NCBI RefSeq assembly: GCF_000378425.1
Contig: NZ_KB899813.1
Coordinates: 1-64,000 of the forward strand
DNA length: 64,000 nucleotides
Reading direction: 5' to 3'
Source of the DNA: Cohnella laeviribosi DSM 21336
Lineage (GTDB): Bacteria > Bacillota > Bacilli > Paenibacillales > Paenibacillaceae
Shown: piece after piece, positions 1 through 9,172 of the stretch
Layout: each line of letters begins with the position of its first letter
Position numbering within the stretch: the first letter of the stretch is position 1
Translations under genes and position numbers: made by a program
Notes under the pieces: model-generated
Database searches by the model: none
The model's input: the letters and a program-made list of their open reading frames with translations, nothing else
What the model was told of the DNA's origin: nothing

Positions 1-23
1 TGTCCCTTTATAGCCATAAGAAA

Positions 24-89
24 TGCACCCCCTAGAATTTTCATCGGATTAACCAAGGGGTTTTTCCAATGTCTATTCTAAAGGGTGCA
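24..89. repeat. Imperfect inverted repeat, hairpin downstream of the GH30 gene
   Basis: Positions 24-38 and 75-89 are inverted copies matching at 13 of 15 bases. On the minus strand the two mismatches become U-G pairs, so the transcript of the GH30 gene ending at 125 could form a 15-bp stem with a 36-nt loop. It may be a terminator, or the end of an insertion element lying outside the window. No transposase is visible here. Confidence 0.35.
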
Positions 90-124
90 CTCTATGATCC
101 CCCGGCGGGATTTTCTTAAGGCGG

Positions 125-2044
125 TTATTTTCTCACCAGTTCGAAATCGTCGAATACGGCCCAGTTGCCGGCATTGGCGTTGGAATAGACGCCAATGGTA
201 ATCGTGCCCGTCGTCACGTTGATATTGTCGATCGTATACGGGGTCCAAGCGTCGACCGCAGCGGAACCGATATTGCCGTACAGCGTACCGCCGCCGTAAT
301 TGCTGGCTTCGAGCCGGAGCGTGTTTTGGCCTCCGCCGGAACGTACCCATACGGTTGCCTTGTAGGTTCCGTTCGGAACCGATACCGCCTGGTACGTCGT
401 TTGCTGATAAGCGCCGGGGGCCCAATGAACAAGCTTATACGAGCCGGAACGGGGATTGTCGCTGTCGACCTTATGCGCGGCAGCCTGACCGTCCGGCGTC
501 CAACTGGACCATGCGCTTAAGCTTCCCGTTTCGAATCCGGGGTTCTGAAGCAGGTTGCCGCCGCCGCTTCCGCTGCCGGACCACGTGAACGTTGCCGCCG
601 CGCCGGCGGGGAGCGTATAGACGAACGCCTGGGAAGCCCAACGGACCTTAAAGGTGATGCTGGATGCGCTGTTGTTCAAGGCGATCAAGACTTTGGAGCC
701 GTCGGGATTTTTGAAAGCCACGTTCTCGATCCCGCCGCTGTACGTGTTGGAATCGATGCGGACAGCGCCGGGCTTGACGAATTTGCTGGCGTGGCCCAGC
801 ACGTAATATTCCACGTTCTTCGTCACATTTCCATTGCTGGGATTAATCGTGACGACGCCCCGGCAATCCGTGCATCCGCCGTTGGTCGGACCGTGGTTGG
901 GGTCCAGCGCCAAATTCCATAAGAGCACCGTTTGGGCCCAGTTGCGGGTCGCTCCGATAATCAGGTTGGACAAATTCCATTTCAGATTATCGCCGAAATT
1001 CGTGGCCCATTCTCCGCCGCTGCACTCGGTAAAATAAATATTTTTGGAGGGATACGCGTTGTGGACCGTGGTCATGGCCGACGGATTGCCCGCGTAACAG
1101 TGCCAGGCGGATCCGTCGATATATTGGCTTGCCGCCGCATCGGCGAAAATGTTGGTTGCGTAATAGGTTTGGTCCCAGTTGTGGTCGTATACGACGATTT
1201 TGGCGGGAATGTTGTTGCTGCGGAAGGCCGGGCCGAGGTAATTTTTGATAAAATCCCTCTGCTCCGTGTCCGACATGCTCATGCTCGGATAGCCGGAAGT
1301 CGTGTGAAGAGGCTCGTTCTGTACGGTGATGGCGTCGATCGGTACGCCTTCGGCTTTAAAAGCGTTGATGTATTTGACAAAGTAGTTGGCATAAGCGGTA
1401 TAGTATCTTGAATCGTACCATTTCAAATAACTGCCGTTGAGCGTTTCGGTATCTTTCATCCACGCCGGCGCCGACCATGGAGATCCCAATATCTTGACGC
1501 CGCTGTTGACGCTGAGAATCGATTTGAGGGTCGGGATGACATCCGTCTTGTCCGGATTGATGGAGAAATAATTCAGGTCGAAATCGTCGATGTTGTTGGG
1601 CGTATCGTTATACGTATAGCTGGACAAGGAGAAGTCCGACGCGCCGATGGTATGGCGGATGTAGCTCAGCCCGATGCCGCCCGCGCCGAACAAGTCGTTT
1701 AACAGGGCGCTGCGCTGCGAAGCCGACATCTTCTGATTGATCAGATAAGCCGAGGAACCCGTGACGGCTGCGCCGAAGCCTTTGATTGTCTGGTACGTCG
1801 TATTTTCATTCACGTTGACGGTGGTGGCGTAGGTCCCGCTGTCCGCGCCAAAGGATACGTCCGATTGTTTTTGCAGCAGTTTGCTTTGGTCGCCCGTCGT
1901 CATCCAGACATTGACGGTTTCGCCGGCCGCGTCGACTTCCGTTAACCTGCCCAATAGAGGGAACAGGAACAGGGCAAGAACGAGTACGGAACAGCCCCAG
2001 AAATAAGCGGAGCGTTTGGACTTCGATTTCGCCTTCAAAAGCAT
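125..2044 (-). CDS. Secreted GH30-family glycoside hydrolase with C-terminal carbohydrate-binding domain
   Basis: A 639-residue secreted enzyme, probably an endo-acting beta-glycanase of family GH30 that cuts extracellular polysaccharide. A basic N-terminus and hydrophobic stretch (about residues 14-33) form the signal sequence. The TIM-barrel catalytic part carries the acid/base Glu in TVQNEP (about residue 244) and the nucleophile Glu in FTECSGG (about 340). A Gly/Ser linker near residue 500 leads to a jelly-roll carbohydrate-binding module beginning NLLQNPGFETG. The ATG at 2044 is chosen because an AAGGAGG lies 8 bases upstream. It diverges from the LacI-type repressor and has two operator copies in its leader. 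Subfamily and substrate (beta-1,6-glucan, xylan or other) cannot be settled by eye. Confidence 0.88.
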   Translation of the reverse strand: MLLKAKSKSKRSAYFWGCSVLVLALFLFPLLGRLTEVDAAGETVNVWMTTGDQSKLLQKQSDVSFGADSGTYATTVNVNENTTYQTIKGFGAAVTGSSAYLINQKMSASQRSALLNDLFGAGGIGLSYIRHTIGASDFSLSSYTYNDTPNNIDDFDLNYFSINPDKTDVIPTLKSILSVNSGVKILGSPWSAPAWMKDTETLNGSYLKWYDSRYYTAYANYFVKYINAFKAEGVPIDAITVQNEPLHTTSGYPSMSMSDTEQRDFIKNYLGPAFRSNNIPAKIVVYDHNWDQTYYATNIFADAAASQYIDGSAWHCYAGNPSAMTTVHNAYPSKNIYFTECSGGEWATNFGDNLKWNLSNLIIGATRNWAQTVLLWNLALDPNHGPTNGGCTDCRGVVTINPSNGNVTKNVEYYVLGHASKFVKPGAVRIDSNTYSGGIENVAFKNPDGSKVLIALNNSASSITFKVRWASQAFVYTLPAGAAATFTWSGSGSGGGNLLQNPGFETGSLSAWSSWTPDGQAAAHKVDSDNPRSGSYKLVHWAPGAYQQTTYQAVSVPNGTYKATVWVRSGGGQNTLRLEASNYGGGTLYGNIGSAAVDAWTPYTIDNINVTTGTITIGVYSNANAGNWAVFDDFELVRK

Positions 2045-2065
2045 CAACAAAACCTCCTTATTAAA

Positions 2066-2079
2066 TGAAATCGATTACA
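2066..2079. promoter_or_regulatory. LacI-type operator, copy 1 (GH30 leader)
   Basis: TGAAATCGATTACA lies between the ribosome binding site and the promoter of the secreted GH30 gene. It has the same ATCGAT-centred core as the sites at 2252 and 3344. Inferred target of the adjacent LacI-family regulator. Confidence 0.6.
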
Positions 2080-2148
2080 CCCAACCAAAAACCAAACTCT
2101 AAAGCACCCTAAAGCAAAACATACAGCAAAAAACAGCCAAACCATAAC

Positions 2149-2162
2149 TGAAATCGCTTACA
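2149..2162. promoter_or_regulatory. LacI-type operator, copy 2 (just downstream of GH30 -10)
   Basis: TGAAATCGCTTACA differs by one base from the copy at 2066. It lies immediately downstream of the -10 element of the minus-strand promoter (2175-2205), where a bound repressor would block initiation. Confidence 0.6.
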
Positions 2163-2174
2163 GGCCTGTGATTC

Positions 2175-2205
2175 ATTATATGACGAAACATACAATTTTT
2201 GTCAA
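2175..2205 (-). promoter_or_regulatory. Sigma-A-type promoter of the secreted GH30 gene
   Basis: Read on the minus strand, a perfect TTGACA (2205-2200) and a perfect TATAAT (2180-2175) are separated by 19 bp, slightly longer than ideal. It points to the GH30 gene, with operators at 2149 and 2066 in the transcribed leader. Confidence 0.6.
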
Positions 2206-2250
2206 CCCCCATTTTTGAAAGAAATCATTCGGAAATATCAAAGCACCATC

Positions 2251-2278
2251 TTGTAATCGATTTCAGATTTGATATAAT
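2251..2278 (+). promoter_or_regulatory. Promoter and operator of the LacI-type repressor gene
   Basis: TATAAT at 2273-2278 is preceded at 16 bp by TTGTAA (2251-2256, 4 of 6). The operator TGTAATCGATTTCA (2252-2265) covers the -35, which predicts autorepression. Confidence 0.55.
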
Positions 2279-2309
2279 ACAATCAACTCCGAAGGAAGAA
2301 AGTGAGCCA

Positions 2310-3317
2310 ATGAAGGACAGCAAAATTATCGACGTCGCCAGAAGGGCGAACGTCTCCGTGGCAACGGTATCGAGGGTGCTCAATGCGAGCCATTTGGTCA
2401 GTCCGAAAACGAAAGAAAAGGTGCTCAAGGCGATCGAAGAAATGAACTATACGCCGAACGCATTGGCCAAAAACCTCCGTTCGCGAAAAACGATGACCCT
2501 GGGTGTTGTGGTTTCGGACATTCTGGTGGCCTACTATGCAGAAATTATCAAGGGGATCGAAAATACGGCCAATTCGCTGCAGTACAAAATCCTTATTTGC
2601 GATGCGCAGAACCAGAAGGAAAAAGAACAGGAATACATGTCCTTGCTGATGAACCGTACGGTGGACGGCATGATCCTGGTGACGCCCAAGCTTTCCAACA
2701 AGGAAATCGCGGCCTATGCGGACAACGGGTATACGATCGGGCTGATCGGCCGGTTCATCGACCATCCGAACATTCCGTGCGCCTATACGGACAACGTCAA
2801 GATGGCGAAGGAGGTCGTGAACCATCTCATCGGGCAGGGCCACGAGAAAATCGCGTTTCTCAGCGGATATGCGGATGCGATCGACAGCTACGAACGGCTT
2901 GAAGGATATATGAAAGCGCTTCGCGATGCCGGAATGCCGTTCATCCCGGATTTGATCGAAAACGGCAACTTCAACGAAGAGGGAGGGTACGCCGCTTTTA
3001 AACGCCTGAAAGAGAAAAACATCGATTTTACCGCGGTATTCGCGGCTAACGACGAGATGGCGCTTGGCGTATACAAAGCCTGCCGCGAGTTGTCCATCGA
3101 GATTCCCCGGCAAATGGCCGTTGTGGGGGTGGATAACAACAGGATCACCAAATACGTGACGCCGAAGATGAGCACGGTGGAGCAGCCCAAATATACGATG
3201 GGGGCCCTGCTGGCGGAGAAGCTGATCGATCAAATGAACGACAACGCCTTTAGCGACAAGCGCGCCTTTAAAGTCGATTCCAAGCTGCTGATCCGGGAGT
3301 CGTCTCTTTCCTCCTGA
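2310..3317 (+). CDS. LacI/GalR-family transcriptional repressor
   Basis: A 335-residue sugar-responsive repressor. The N-terminal helix-turn-helix (IIDVARRANVSVATVSRVLN) and hinge are followed by a periplasmic-binding-protein-like effector domain (about residues 60-330; motifs VDGMILVTP and VVGVDNN). An upstream in-frame start exists, but the ATG at 2310 is preferred. It has a GGAAGAA ribosome binding site, and it lies downstream of the promoter at 2251-2278, where the DNA-binding domain begins. It sits between the GH30 gene and the importer and very likely represses both through the four ATCGAT-type palindromes. The inducer is presumably an oligosaccharide from the locus. Confidence 0.9.
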   Translation: MKDSKIIDVARRANVSVATVSRVLNASHLVSPKTKEKVLKAIEEMNYTPNALAKNLRSRKTMTLGVVVSDILVAYYAEIIKGIENTANSLQYKILICDAQNQKEKEQEYMSLLMNRTVDGMILVTPKLSNKEIAAYADNGYTIGLIGRFIDHPNIPCAYTDNVKMAKEVVNHLIGQGHEKIAFLSGYADAIDSYERLEGYMKALRDAGMPFIPDLIENGNFNEEGGYAAFKRLKEKNIDFTAVFAANDEMALGVYKACRELSIEIPRQMAVVGVDNNRITKYVTPKMSTVEQPKYTMGALLAEKLIDQMNDNAFSDKRAFKVDSKLLIRESSLSS

Positions 3318-3343
3318 CAACCCAAATTTTTTTAACGCAAAAA

Positions 3344-3355
3344 GTAATCGATTAC
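3344..3355. promoter_or_regulatory. LacI-type operator, copy 4 (importer operon)
   Basis: GTAATCGATTAC is a perfect 12-bp palindrome, the best-conserved member of the set. It lies 38 bases before the first importer permease start and 26 bases after the repressor stop. Confidence 0.6.
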
Positions 3356-3393
3356 ATCGGGATATGTACCCGATGGCCTGGAGGTGCTTTTGG

Positions 3394-4308
3394 ATGCGCC
3401 ATTTTTGGCTGGAACTGCGCAAAAACAAAGTCCTGTTTCTGATGATCTTGCCGACCTTGCTGTTTTTTGCGGTATTTGCGTACTTTCCGATGGTAGGCGT
3501 TTATTATGCATTTACTTCCTACAGCTTTGAAGGCGGATTATTTGGAAGCGAATTCATAGGGTTGAAAAACTTCGAGTTTCTGTTTGAGTCCGGCGTCCTG
3601 TGGAACCTGACCAAAAATACGATTCTATACAACCTGGCGTTTATTTTTATCGGCAACATCCTGCAATTGATCTGCGCCATCTTCCTCAGCGAGCTTCCCG
3701 GCAAATGGTTCAAAAAGACGACGCAATCCGTTATGTTCCTTCCGTTCTTTGTCTCTTTCGTCCTCGTGGGGGCGTTCGTGTTCAATTTGTTCAGCGTCAA
3801 CAACGGCGTGGTCAACACGATGCTGGAGCAGCTCGGCCTTCCTCCTTACGACTTCTACCTGCATACGGCCCCATGGAAATACATCATCGTGTTTTTTCAG
3901 GTTTGGAAAGGCCTCGGGTATGGAACGGTCATTTATCTAGCGGCCATCATGAGCATCAGCGACGAGTATCATGAAGCGGCCAAAATCGACGGCGCGAACA
4001 TTTTCCAGCGGGTCCGGTACATCGTTCTCCCGATGCTGGTGCCGACGTTCATTTTGCTGATTCTTCTGGCTCTCGGCGGCATTCTCAAAGGACAGTTCGA
4101 TCTTTTCTACCAAATCATCGGCAACAACGGCATGCTTTTCGAATCGACGGACATTATCGACACCTATGTCTATCGCTCTCTGGCGGTAAACTTCGATATC
4201 GGGATGGGGACCGCGGCCGGCCTTTACCAATCCGTCTTCGGATTCATTCTTGTCGTCACGGTCAATGCGATCATCCGCAAAACCCGCGAAGATTACGCGC
4301 TGTTCTAG
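3394..4308 (+). CDS. Carbohydrate ABC importer permease (LplB-like)
   Basis: A 304-residue inner-membrane permease with about six hydrophobic segments. The EAA loop (EAAKIDGANIFQRVRYIVLP, about residues 190-210) is the contact site for the ATPase. The ATG at 3394 is chosen over one at 3364 because a GGAGGTG lies 8 bases upstream. It heads a four-gene operon (permease, permease, lipoprotein, cytosolic GH30) preceded by a perfect operator. No ATPase gene is present, so the importer probably uses a shared MsmX-type ATPase encoded elsewhere. Imported sugar is inferred to be an oligosaccharide released by the secreted GH30 enzyme. Confidence 0.88.
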   Translation: MRHFWLELRKNKVLFLMILPTLLFFAVFAYFPMVGVYYAFTSYSFEGGLFGSEFIGLKNFEFLFESGVLWNLTKNTILYNLAFIFIGNILQLICAIFLSELPGKWFKKTTQSVMFLPFFVSFVLVGAFVFNLFSVNNGVVNTMLEQLGLPPYDFYLHTAPWKYIIVFFQVWKGLGYGTVIYLAAIMSISDEYHEAAKIDGANIFQRVRYIVLPMLVPTFILLILLALGGILKGQFDLFYQIIGNNGMLFESTDIIDTYVYRSLAVNFDIGMGTAAGLYQSVFGFILVVTVNAIIRKTREDYALF

Positions 4309-4322
4309 GAGGAGGAATCGGC

Positions 4323-5210
4323 TTGAAAATCAAGACGGAAAAATCGACGGTCGCATTCAATGCGATCGGCTACACGATCATTACGCTGCTGACGCTGGCT
4401 TGCTTGCTTCCGTTCCTGCTCATCGTATCCGGCTCTTTCACCGCGGAGACGGAAATCATCGCGGAAGGGTTCAAGCTGATCCCGGACCAGATCTCGCTCG
4501 ACGCCTACAAGGCCGTGTTCAGCAATCCGGCCCAGATTGTCAATGCCTACAAAGTGACGATCGGACTGACGGTCGTCGGAACGCTGGCCGGCTTGTTCCT
4601 GACGTCGATGGCGGGGTACGTGCTGTCGCGCAAACATTTCAAATACCGGAACGGTCTCTCGTTCTTTATATACTTCACCACGCTTTTTAGCGGCGGCTTG
4701 ATTCCCTGGTACATTCTGATCGTCAAGTATTTGGGATGGAAGGACAGCTACCTTGCGCTGCTCATTCCGTCCATGATCGGCGCCTGGAACATCATTCTCA
4801 TGAAAAATTTCATGAAATCCATTCCGGACTCGATTACGGAGTCCGCGAAGATCGACGGGGCCGGGGATTTCACGATTTATTGGAAGCTCGTCCTGCCCTT
4901 GTCGACCCCGGGACTGGCGACCATCGGCTTGTTTTTGGCGCTTTCGTATTGGAACGATTGGTTTCTGGCCAACCTCTTCATCACGTCGGAAAACAAATAC
5001 CCCTTGCAGTTTTTGCTGTACAGAATTCTGGCCAGCGCAGCCGTGCTGAAGACGAACGTCGCCGGCAATTTGTCTCCGGATTTCAAGCCGCCCGCCGAAA
5101 CGCTGAAAATGGCGACCGCCGTCGTCGTCACCGGACCGATCGTCTTTCTGTACCCGTTTGTCCAGCGCTATTTTGTCAAAGGTCTGACGATCGGAGCGGT
5201 AAAAGGTTAG
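4323..5210 (+). CDS. Carbohydrate ABC importer permease (LplC/YtcP-like)
   Basis: A 295-residue second permease subunit with six predicted membrane spans and the EAA loop (ESAKIDGAGDFTIYWKLVLP). The TTG start at 4323 follows a GGAGGAGG at suitable distance. It starts 15 bases after the first permease stops. The C-terminal GLTIGAVKG ending is characteristic of this permease subfamily, which pairs with large lipoprotein binding proteins such as the next gene. Confidence 0.88.
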   Translation: MKIKTEKSTVAFNAIGYTIITLLTLACLLPFLLIVSGSFTAETEIIAEGFKLIPDQISLDAYKAVFSNPAQIVNAYKVTIGLTVVGTLAGLFLTSMAGYVLSRKHFKYRNGLSFFIYFTTLFSGGLIPWYILIVKYLGWKDSYLALLIPSMIGAWNIILMKNFMKSIPDSITESAKIDGAGDFTIYWKLVLPLSTPGLATIGLFLALSYWNDWFLANLFITSENKYPLQFLLYRILASAAVLKTNVAGNLSPDFKPPAETLKMATAVVVTGPIVFLYPFVQRYFVKGLTIGAVKG

Positions 5211-5260
5211 AACCGGGCAACCGGCTAACATAGCAAACTTACCTTCAAGGAGGAGTCTGC

Positions 5261-6847
5261 ATGTACAACAAACGGACAAAAGTTTCTTACTTTTTGACAG
5301 CGCTTTTATTGCTGGCCGTCTTTTTGTCGGCCTGTACCAATAAAGCGAACGAAGGGAGCAACCCGAAGGGCGAAGCGTCCCCCTCTTCGGGAAATGCCGG
5401 CGGGCCGTCCGGCAAGCCGGATACGTCCAAAAAAGTGGAGCTGGTCTGGTATTTGCTCGGCGATCCCCATCCGGATACCGAGAAAGTCGTGGCGGAATGG
5501 AACAAAATGCTGGAGAAAGAATTGAACACCACGGTCAAATTGAATTTCACCTCCTGGAACGATTGGCAGACGAAATACAATTTGCTGCTGACGTCCGGCG
5601 AGAAGATCGACATGATCTTCGCATCCACCTGGGCCGATTACTACAAATTTGCAAGCCAAGGCGCCTTCATGCCGCTCGACGAGCTGCTGCCCGTGTACGC
5701 TCCGGAAACCTGGAGCAAAGTTCCGAAGCAGGATTGGGTTGAAGCGACGGTCAAAGGCAAAATCTACGCCGTGCCGGCCACATACCCGGAATATACGCCC
5801 GACGGACTCGTGTACCGGGAAGACTGGCGGAAAGAGCTGGGCCTTCCGGAAATCACCGATCTGGATTCGCTCGAAGCGTATCTCGACGGCGTAAAAAAAG
5901 CGAAGCCGGACGTAACGCCGATCAACGGCAAGGCGTGGAACGAAGCTTACACGCTTTTCAAAGCCTACCACGGCTACGAGCAGATCGGCGGCGACAGCGG
6001 CGTGGTCGTGGCCCGGTCGTACGATACGCCGAGAGATATCATCGCTTATCCGTTTACCGACGAGTTCGAAGCCTGGGTCAAACGAATGAAAACGTGGGCG
6101 GACAAAGGGTTCTGGACTTCCGATTCCCTCTCTTCCCAAAAGGAAGCCGGAGACGCCATCCGAACGGGCAACGGGGCCGTTTATTGGCGGAACGCGCCCG
6201 GCGCCGGAGGCTTTATCGTCGGGTTGAAGGAAACGAATCCGGAAATCGAGATGGGCTATTTCCCGTTCACCCGATTCCACCATTACGCCATGCCCACGCT
6301 TTCCGTGAACAACGCGATGGCGATTCCGAAAAGCGCGGCCAATCCGGAACGGTCGCTCATGGTGCTCGATAAGCTTCGCAACGATCCGAAGCATTACGAT
6401 TTGATGACCTACGGCATCGAAGGCACGCATTATTCCATCGCCGAAGACGGCAAATCGATCGTTCCGCCTGCAAGCGCGAAGAACAACAAAGACTGGAAAA
6501 AGTACGATATCGCAAGCTGGGGCTGGCGGATCGAGAGCAATTCGAGGGAGAAGCAGGCCTCGGGTTGGGAAGGGTTCGACAAGCTGCTGGAAGAGTTCAA
6601 ATCGATCAGCAAGCCGAACATCTTTGCGCCGGTTCTGCTGGATTACAAGCCGGTCAAATCGCAGCAAGCCGCAGTCAACCAGGTGTTCCAGCAATACGGC
6701 CAGCCGCTCATGATGGGGCTTGTTCCGGATGTGGACAAAGCGCTCGAAGTCTTCCGCAAGCAGTTGAAAGCCGCAGGCGTGGACGACATCGTGGAGTACG
6801 TCAAAACGGAAGCGAACAAGCATTTCGATGAAAAAGGCATAAACTGA
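5261..6847 (+). CDS. Extracellular solute-binding lipoprotein of the GH30-locus importer
   Basis: A 528-residue binding protein that captures sugar outside the membrane. It begins with a lipoprotein signal peptide ending in the lipobox LSAC (Cys at about residue 22) and a low-complexity Ser/Gly/Pro linker. The rest is a type-1 solute-binding fold of the large (500-residue) LplA-like group. An AAGGAGG lies upstream of the ATG. It is the third gene of the importer operon, 50 bases after the second permease. Confidence 0.88.
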   Translation: MYNKRTKVSYFLTALLLLAVFLSACTNKANEGSNPKGEASPSSGNAGGPSGKPDTSKKVELVWYLLGDPHPDTEKVVAEWNKMLEKELNTTVKLNFTSWNDWQTKYNLLLTSGEKIDMIFASTWADYYKFASQGAFMPLDELLPVYAPETWSKVPKQDWVEATVKGKIYAVPATYPEYTPDGLVYREDWRKELGLPEITDLDSLEAYLDGVKKAKPDVTPINGKAWNEAYTLFKAYHGYEQIGGDSGVVVARSYDTPRDIIAYPFTDEFEAWVKRMKTWADKGFWTSDSLSSQKEAGDAIRTGNGAVYWRNAPGAGGFIVGLKETNPEIEMGYFPFTRFHHYAMPTLSVNNAMAIPKSAANPERSLMVLDKLRNDPKHYDLMTYGIEGTHYSIAEDGKSIVPPASAKNNKDWKKYDIASWGWRIESNSREKQASGWEGFDKLLEEFKSISKPNIFAPVLLDYKPVKSQQAAVNQVFQQYGQPLMMGLVPDVDKALEVFRKQLKAAGVDDIVEYVKTEANKHFDEKGIN

Positions 6848-6877
6848 TCCGCCGGATCGTGGAGGGAGAGAACAAAC

Positions 6878-8221
6878 ATGACCAAACGCAATATCCGCAT
6901 TTTTCTAACAGCCCGGAATACGGCAGACCGCCTGACGGAGCAGGCGCCGCTGTCGTTCGAACCGGATCTGCGCGGGGTGGAAAATGAGCTGATCAACGTA
7001 TTTGAAGATGTCGAGTTTCAGACGGTTCAAGGTTTCGGCGGCGCGTTCACGGAAGCCGCGGCGGTCACGCTGCAGAAGATGAGCCCCGAAAAGCAGCGGG
7101 AAATCGTAAAGGCTTATTTTTCGCCGGAATCCGGACACGGCTACACGTTCTGCCGCACGCATATCCACAGCTGCGACTTTGCCTTGGGCAATTACACGTA
7201 TGTGGAACCGGGGGACCGGGAGCTGAAGACGTTCAGCGTGGAACGCGACCGGAGCGCGCTCATTCCCTTCATCCGGGAGGCCATGAGAACGGCCGGCACG
7301 CCGCTGACGCTGTTCGCTTCCCCGTGGAGCCCGCCGGATTGGATGAAGTCGAACGGCCAAATGAACGGGGGAGGCAAGCTGCTTCCCGAATATCGGGAAA
7401 GCTGGGCCGACTATTTTGTGAAATATATCCGGGCCTATGAGGAAGAAGGCATCGCGATTTGGGGCGTAACGGCGCAGAACGAACCGAACGCCGCGCAAAG
7501 TTGGGATTCGTGCTTGTATACGGCGGAAGAAGAACGCGATTTCGTGCGGGATTGCCTCGGACCGGCCTTGGAGCGGGCGGGGCTCGGACACGTCCGGATC
7601 ATCGTATGGGATCATAATAAGGAACGCATCTATGACCGGGCGAAGACCATCCTGAGCGATCCCGCCGCCAACCGCTATGTTTACGGCGTCGGCTTCCACT
7701 GGTATTCCGGCGATCACTTCGAAGGCCTTGCCGCCGTGCAGCGGAAATACCCGGACAAGGCGCTCATTTTTACGGAAGGCTGCGTGGCGTTCCATGAAAA
7801 GACGGGTCCTTGGGAAAGCGGCGAACAATACGGGCACGACATTCTCGGCAATTTGAACCACGGCATGTCCGCATGGACCGATTGGAATCTGCTGCTGGAC
7901 GAACGGGGCGGGCCGAATCATGTGGCCAATTTCTGCAGCGCCCCGATCATGGCCGATACGCAGACGGACACGATCTATTACCAAAGCTCGTTCTATTATA
8001 TCGGACATTTCAGCCGGTTCATCCGTCCCGGCGCGGTGCGCATCGGATTCAGCCGCTATACCGACCGCCTGGAAACGACGGCCTTCCGCAATCCGGACGG
8101 TTCGGTCGCCGTCGTGGTCATGAATCGGACCGACGAGGAGATTCCGTTCGTTCTCCGAACGGAGCACGGCATTGTCGAAACCGCAAGTCCGGCGCATTCC
8201 ATTCAAACGATGGTTTATTGA
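6878..8221 (+). CDS. Cytosolic GH30-family glycosidase
   Basis: A 447-residue GH30 enzyme without a signal peptide, so it probably hydrolyses imported oligosaccharides in the cytoplasm. The acid/base Glu is in TAQNEP (residue 202) and the nucleophile Glu in IFTEGC (residue 300). The barrel is followed by the usual small beta-domain (FRNPDGSVAVVVMNRTDEE). It is the last gene of the operon, 30 bases after the binding protein with a GGAGGGAG site. Pairing a secreted and an intracellular GH30 enzyme suggests endo-cleavage outside and exo-cleavage inside. The linkage remains unproven. Confidence 0.88.
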   Translation: MTKRNIRIFLTARNTADRLTEQAPLSFEPDLRGVENELINVFEDVEFQTVQGFGGAFTEAAAVTLQKMSPEKQREIVKAYFSPESGHGYTFCRTHIHSCDFALGNYTYVEPGDRELKTFSVERDRSALIPFIREAMRTAGTPLTLFASPWSPPDWMKSNGQMNGGGKLLPEYRESWADYFVKYIRAYEEEGIAIWGVTAQNEPNAAQSWDSCLYTAEEERDFVRDCLGPALERAGLGHVRIIVWDHNKERIYDRAKTILSDPAANRYVYGVGFHWYSGDHFEGLAAVQRKYPDKALIFTEGCVAFHEKTGPWESGEQYGHDILGNLNHGMSAWTDWNLLLDERGGPNHVANFCSAPIMADTQTDTIYYQSSFYYIGHFSRFIRPGAVRIGFSRYTDRLETTAFRNPDGSVAVVVMNRTDEEIPFVLRTEHGIVETASPAHSIQTMVY

Positions 8222-8248
8222 TCGTTGATCGCCGTACGAGATAGATAG

Positions 8249-8305
8249 GCTCCCCTTATCGTAGACAGGTCAATCCTAGAACCCGCTACTGTGAGGGGAG
8301 CTTTT
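8249..8305. terminator. Possible terminator between convergent operons
   Basis: GCTCCCCT (8249-8256) pairs with AGGGGAGC (8294-8301), followed by CTTTTC. The loop is long (37 nt) and the T run short, so this is weak. Its place between two converging operons fits a terminator. Confidence 0.3.
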
Positions 8306-8341
8306 CATGTCCGCTATAAGCCGGTTGGAGAGATGGAGAAA

Positions 8342-9172
8342 TCATCCTTTGATTCCGGTAACCGTGGTGCCTTCGATGAAATAGCGCTGGAACAAGAAAA
8401 AGACGAGCAAGCAGGGAAGCATGAGCAAAATGGAAGCCGCCATGAGGTAATGCCACTGGCTGACGTATTCGCCTTGAAACGAATAAAGCCCCAGCGACAA
8501 GGTCCGGACATGGTCGGATTGCAAATAGATGAGCGGACCGAGAAAGTCGTTCCACGTATGCATAAACGTAAAAATCGTGACCGTCGCGAGCGCAGGCCGG
8601 ATTAACGGAAGCATGACGTACAGCAGAAGGCGCAGCGGCCCGCATCCGTCGATGATGGCGGCTTCGTCCAGCTCCCGCGGAACGGTCATGAAAAATTGCC
8701 GAAGCAGAAAAATGTAAAACGCCGTACCGAAAAATGCCGGCACCGTGAGCGGCTTAAACGTATCGATCCACCCGAGCCATTTCATCAAAATATACAGAGG
8801 AATCATCGTAATCTGGCCGGGGATCAGCATCGTGGAAATGAGAATCAGAAACCAAAAGTTCCGCCCTTTGAAATCGAATCGGGCAAAGCCGAAAGCGACC
8901 AGCGTGCAGGACAGCAAGGTACCGACAATCGTGAGCCCCGTAATCGTCACCGTATTGCCCAGAAGCGTCCAGAACCTCATCATGCGCATGGCGTCGCCAA
9001 AGTTTTCCCAATGATAATCGGTCGGAAAGATTTTCGGCGGAATGGTCAGAACGGCGGCCGAGCTTTTGAGCGCTGTCGTCAGCATAAACAAAAAGGGAAG
9101 CATGAAGACGGCGGAGCATAGAACGAGCAGCAAGTAGATGACCGTTTTACCGAATATCCGTCTGCGGCGCAT
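8342..9172 (-). CDS. Carbohydrate ABC importer permease (AraQ/MalG-like)
   Basis: A 276-residue permease with six predicted spans and EAA loop EAAIIDGCGPLRLLLYVMLP. The ATG at 9172 is chosen because GGAGGAGGTGAGG lies just upstream. This makes its start overlap the end of the preceding permease by 26 bases, a sign of translational coupling. It is the last gene of the minus-strand operon. The C-terminus GTTVTGIKG is typical for the MalG side of such importers. Confidence 0.87.
   Translation of the reverse strand: MRRRRIFGKTVIYLLLVLCSAVFMLPFLFMLTTALKSSAAVLTIPPKIFPTDYHWENFGDAMRMMRFWTLLGNTVTITGLTIVGTLLSCTLVAFGFARFDFKGRNFWFLILISTMLIPGQITMIPLYILMKWLGWIDTFKPLTVPAFFGTAFYIFLLRQFFMTVPRELDEAAIIDGCGPLRLLLYVMLPLIRPALATVTIFTFMHTWNDFLGPLIYLQSDHVRTLSLGLYSFQGEYVSQWHYLMAASILLMLPCLLVFFLFQRYFIEGTTVTGIKG

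Noticed and set aside
1-124. End of an insertion sequence at the left window edge
   Set aside because: An imperfect inverted repeat is present, but no transposase, target duplication or known terminal sequence can be shown. A hairpin after the GH30 gene explains it as well.
4305-6823. Long antisense open frames opposite the permease and binding-protein genes
   Set aside because: They are Arg/His/Asp-rich, lack ribosome binding sites and lie fully opposite well-supported genes, as expected in GC-rich coding DNA.
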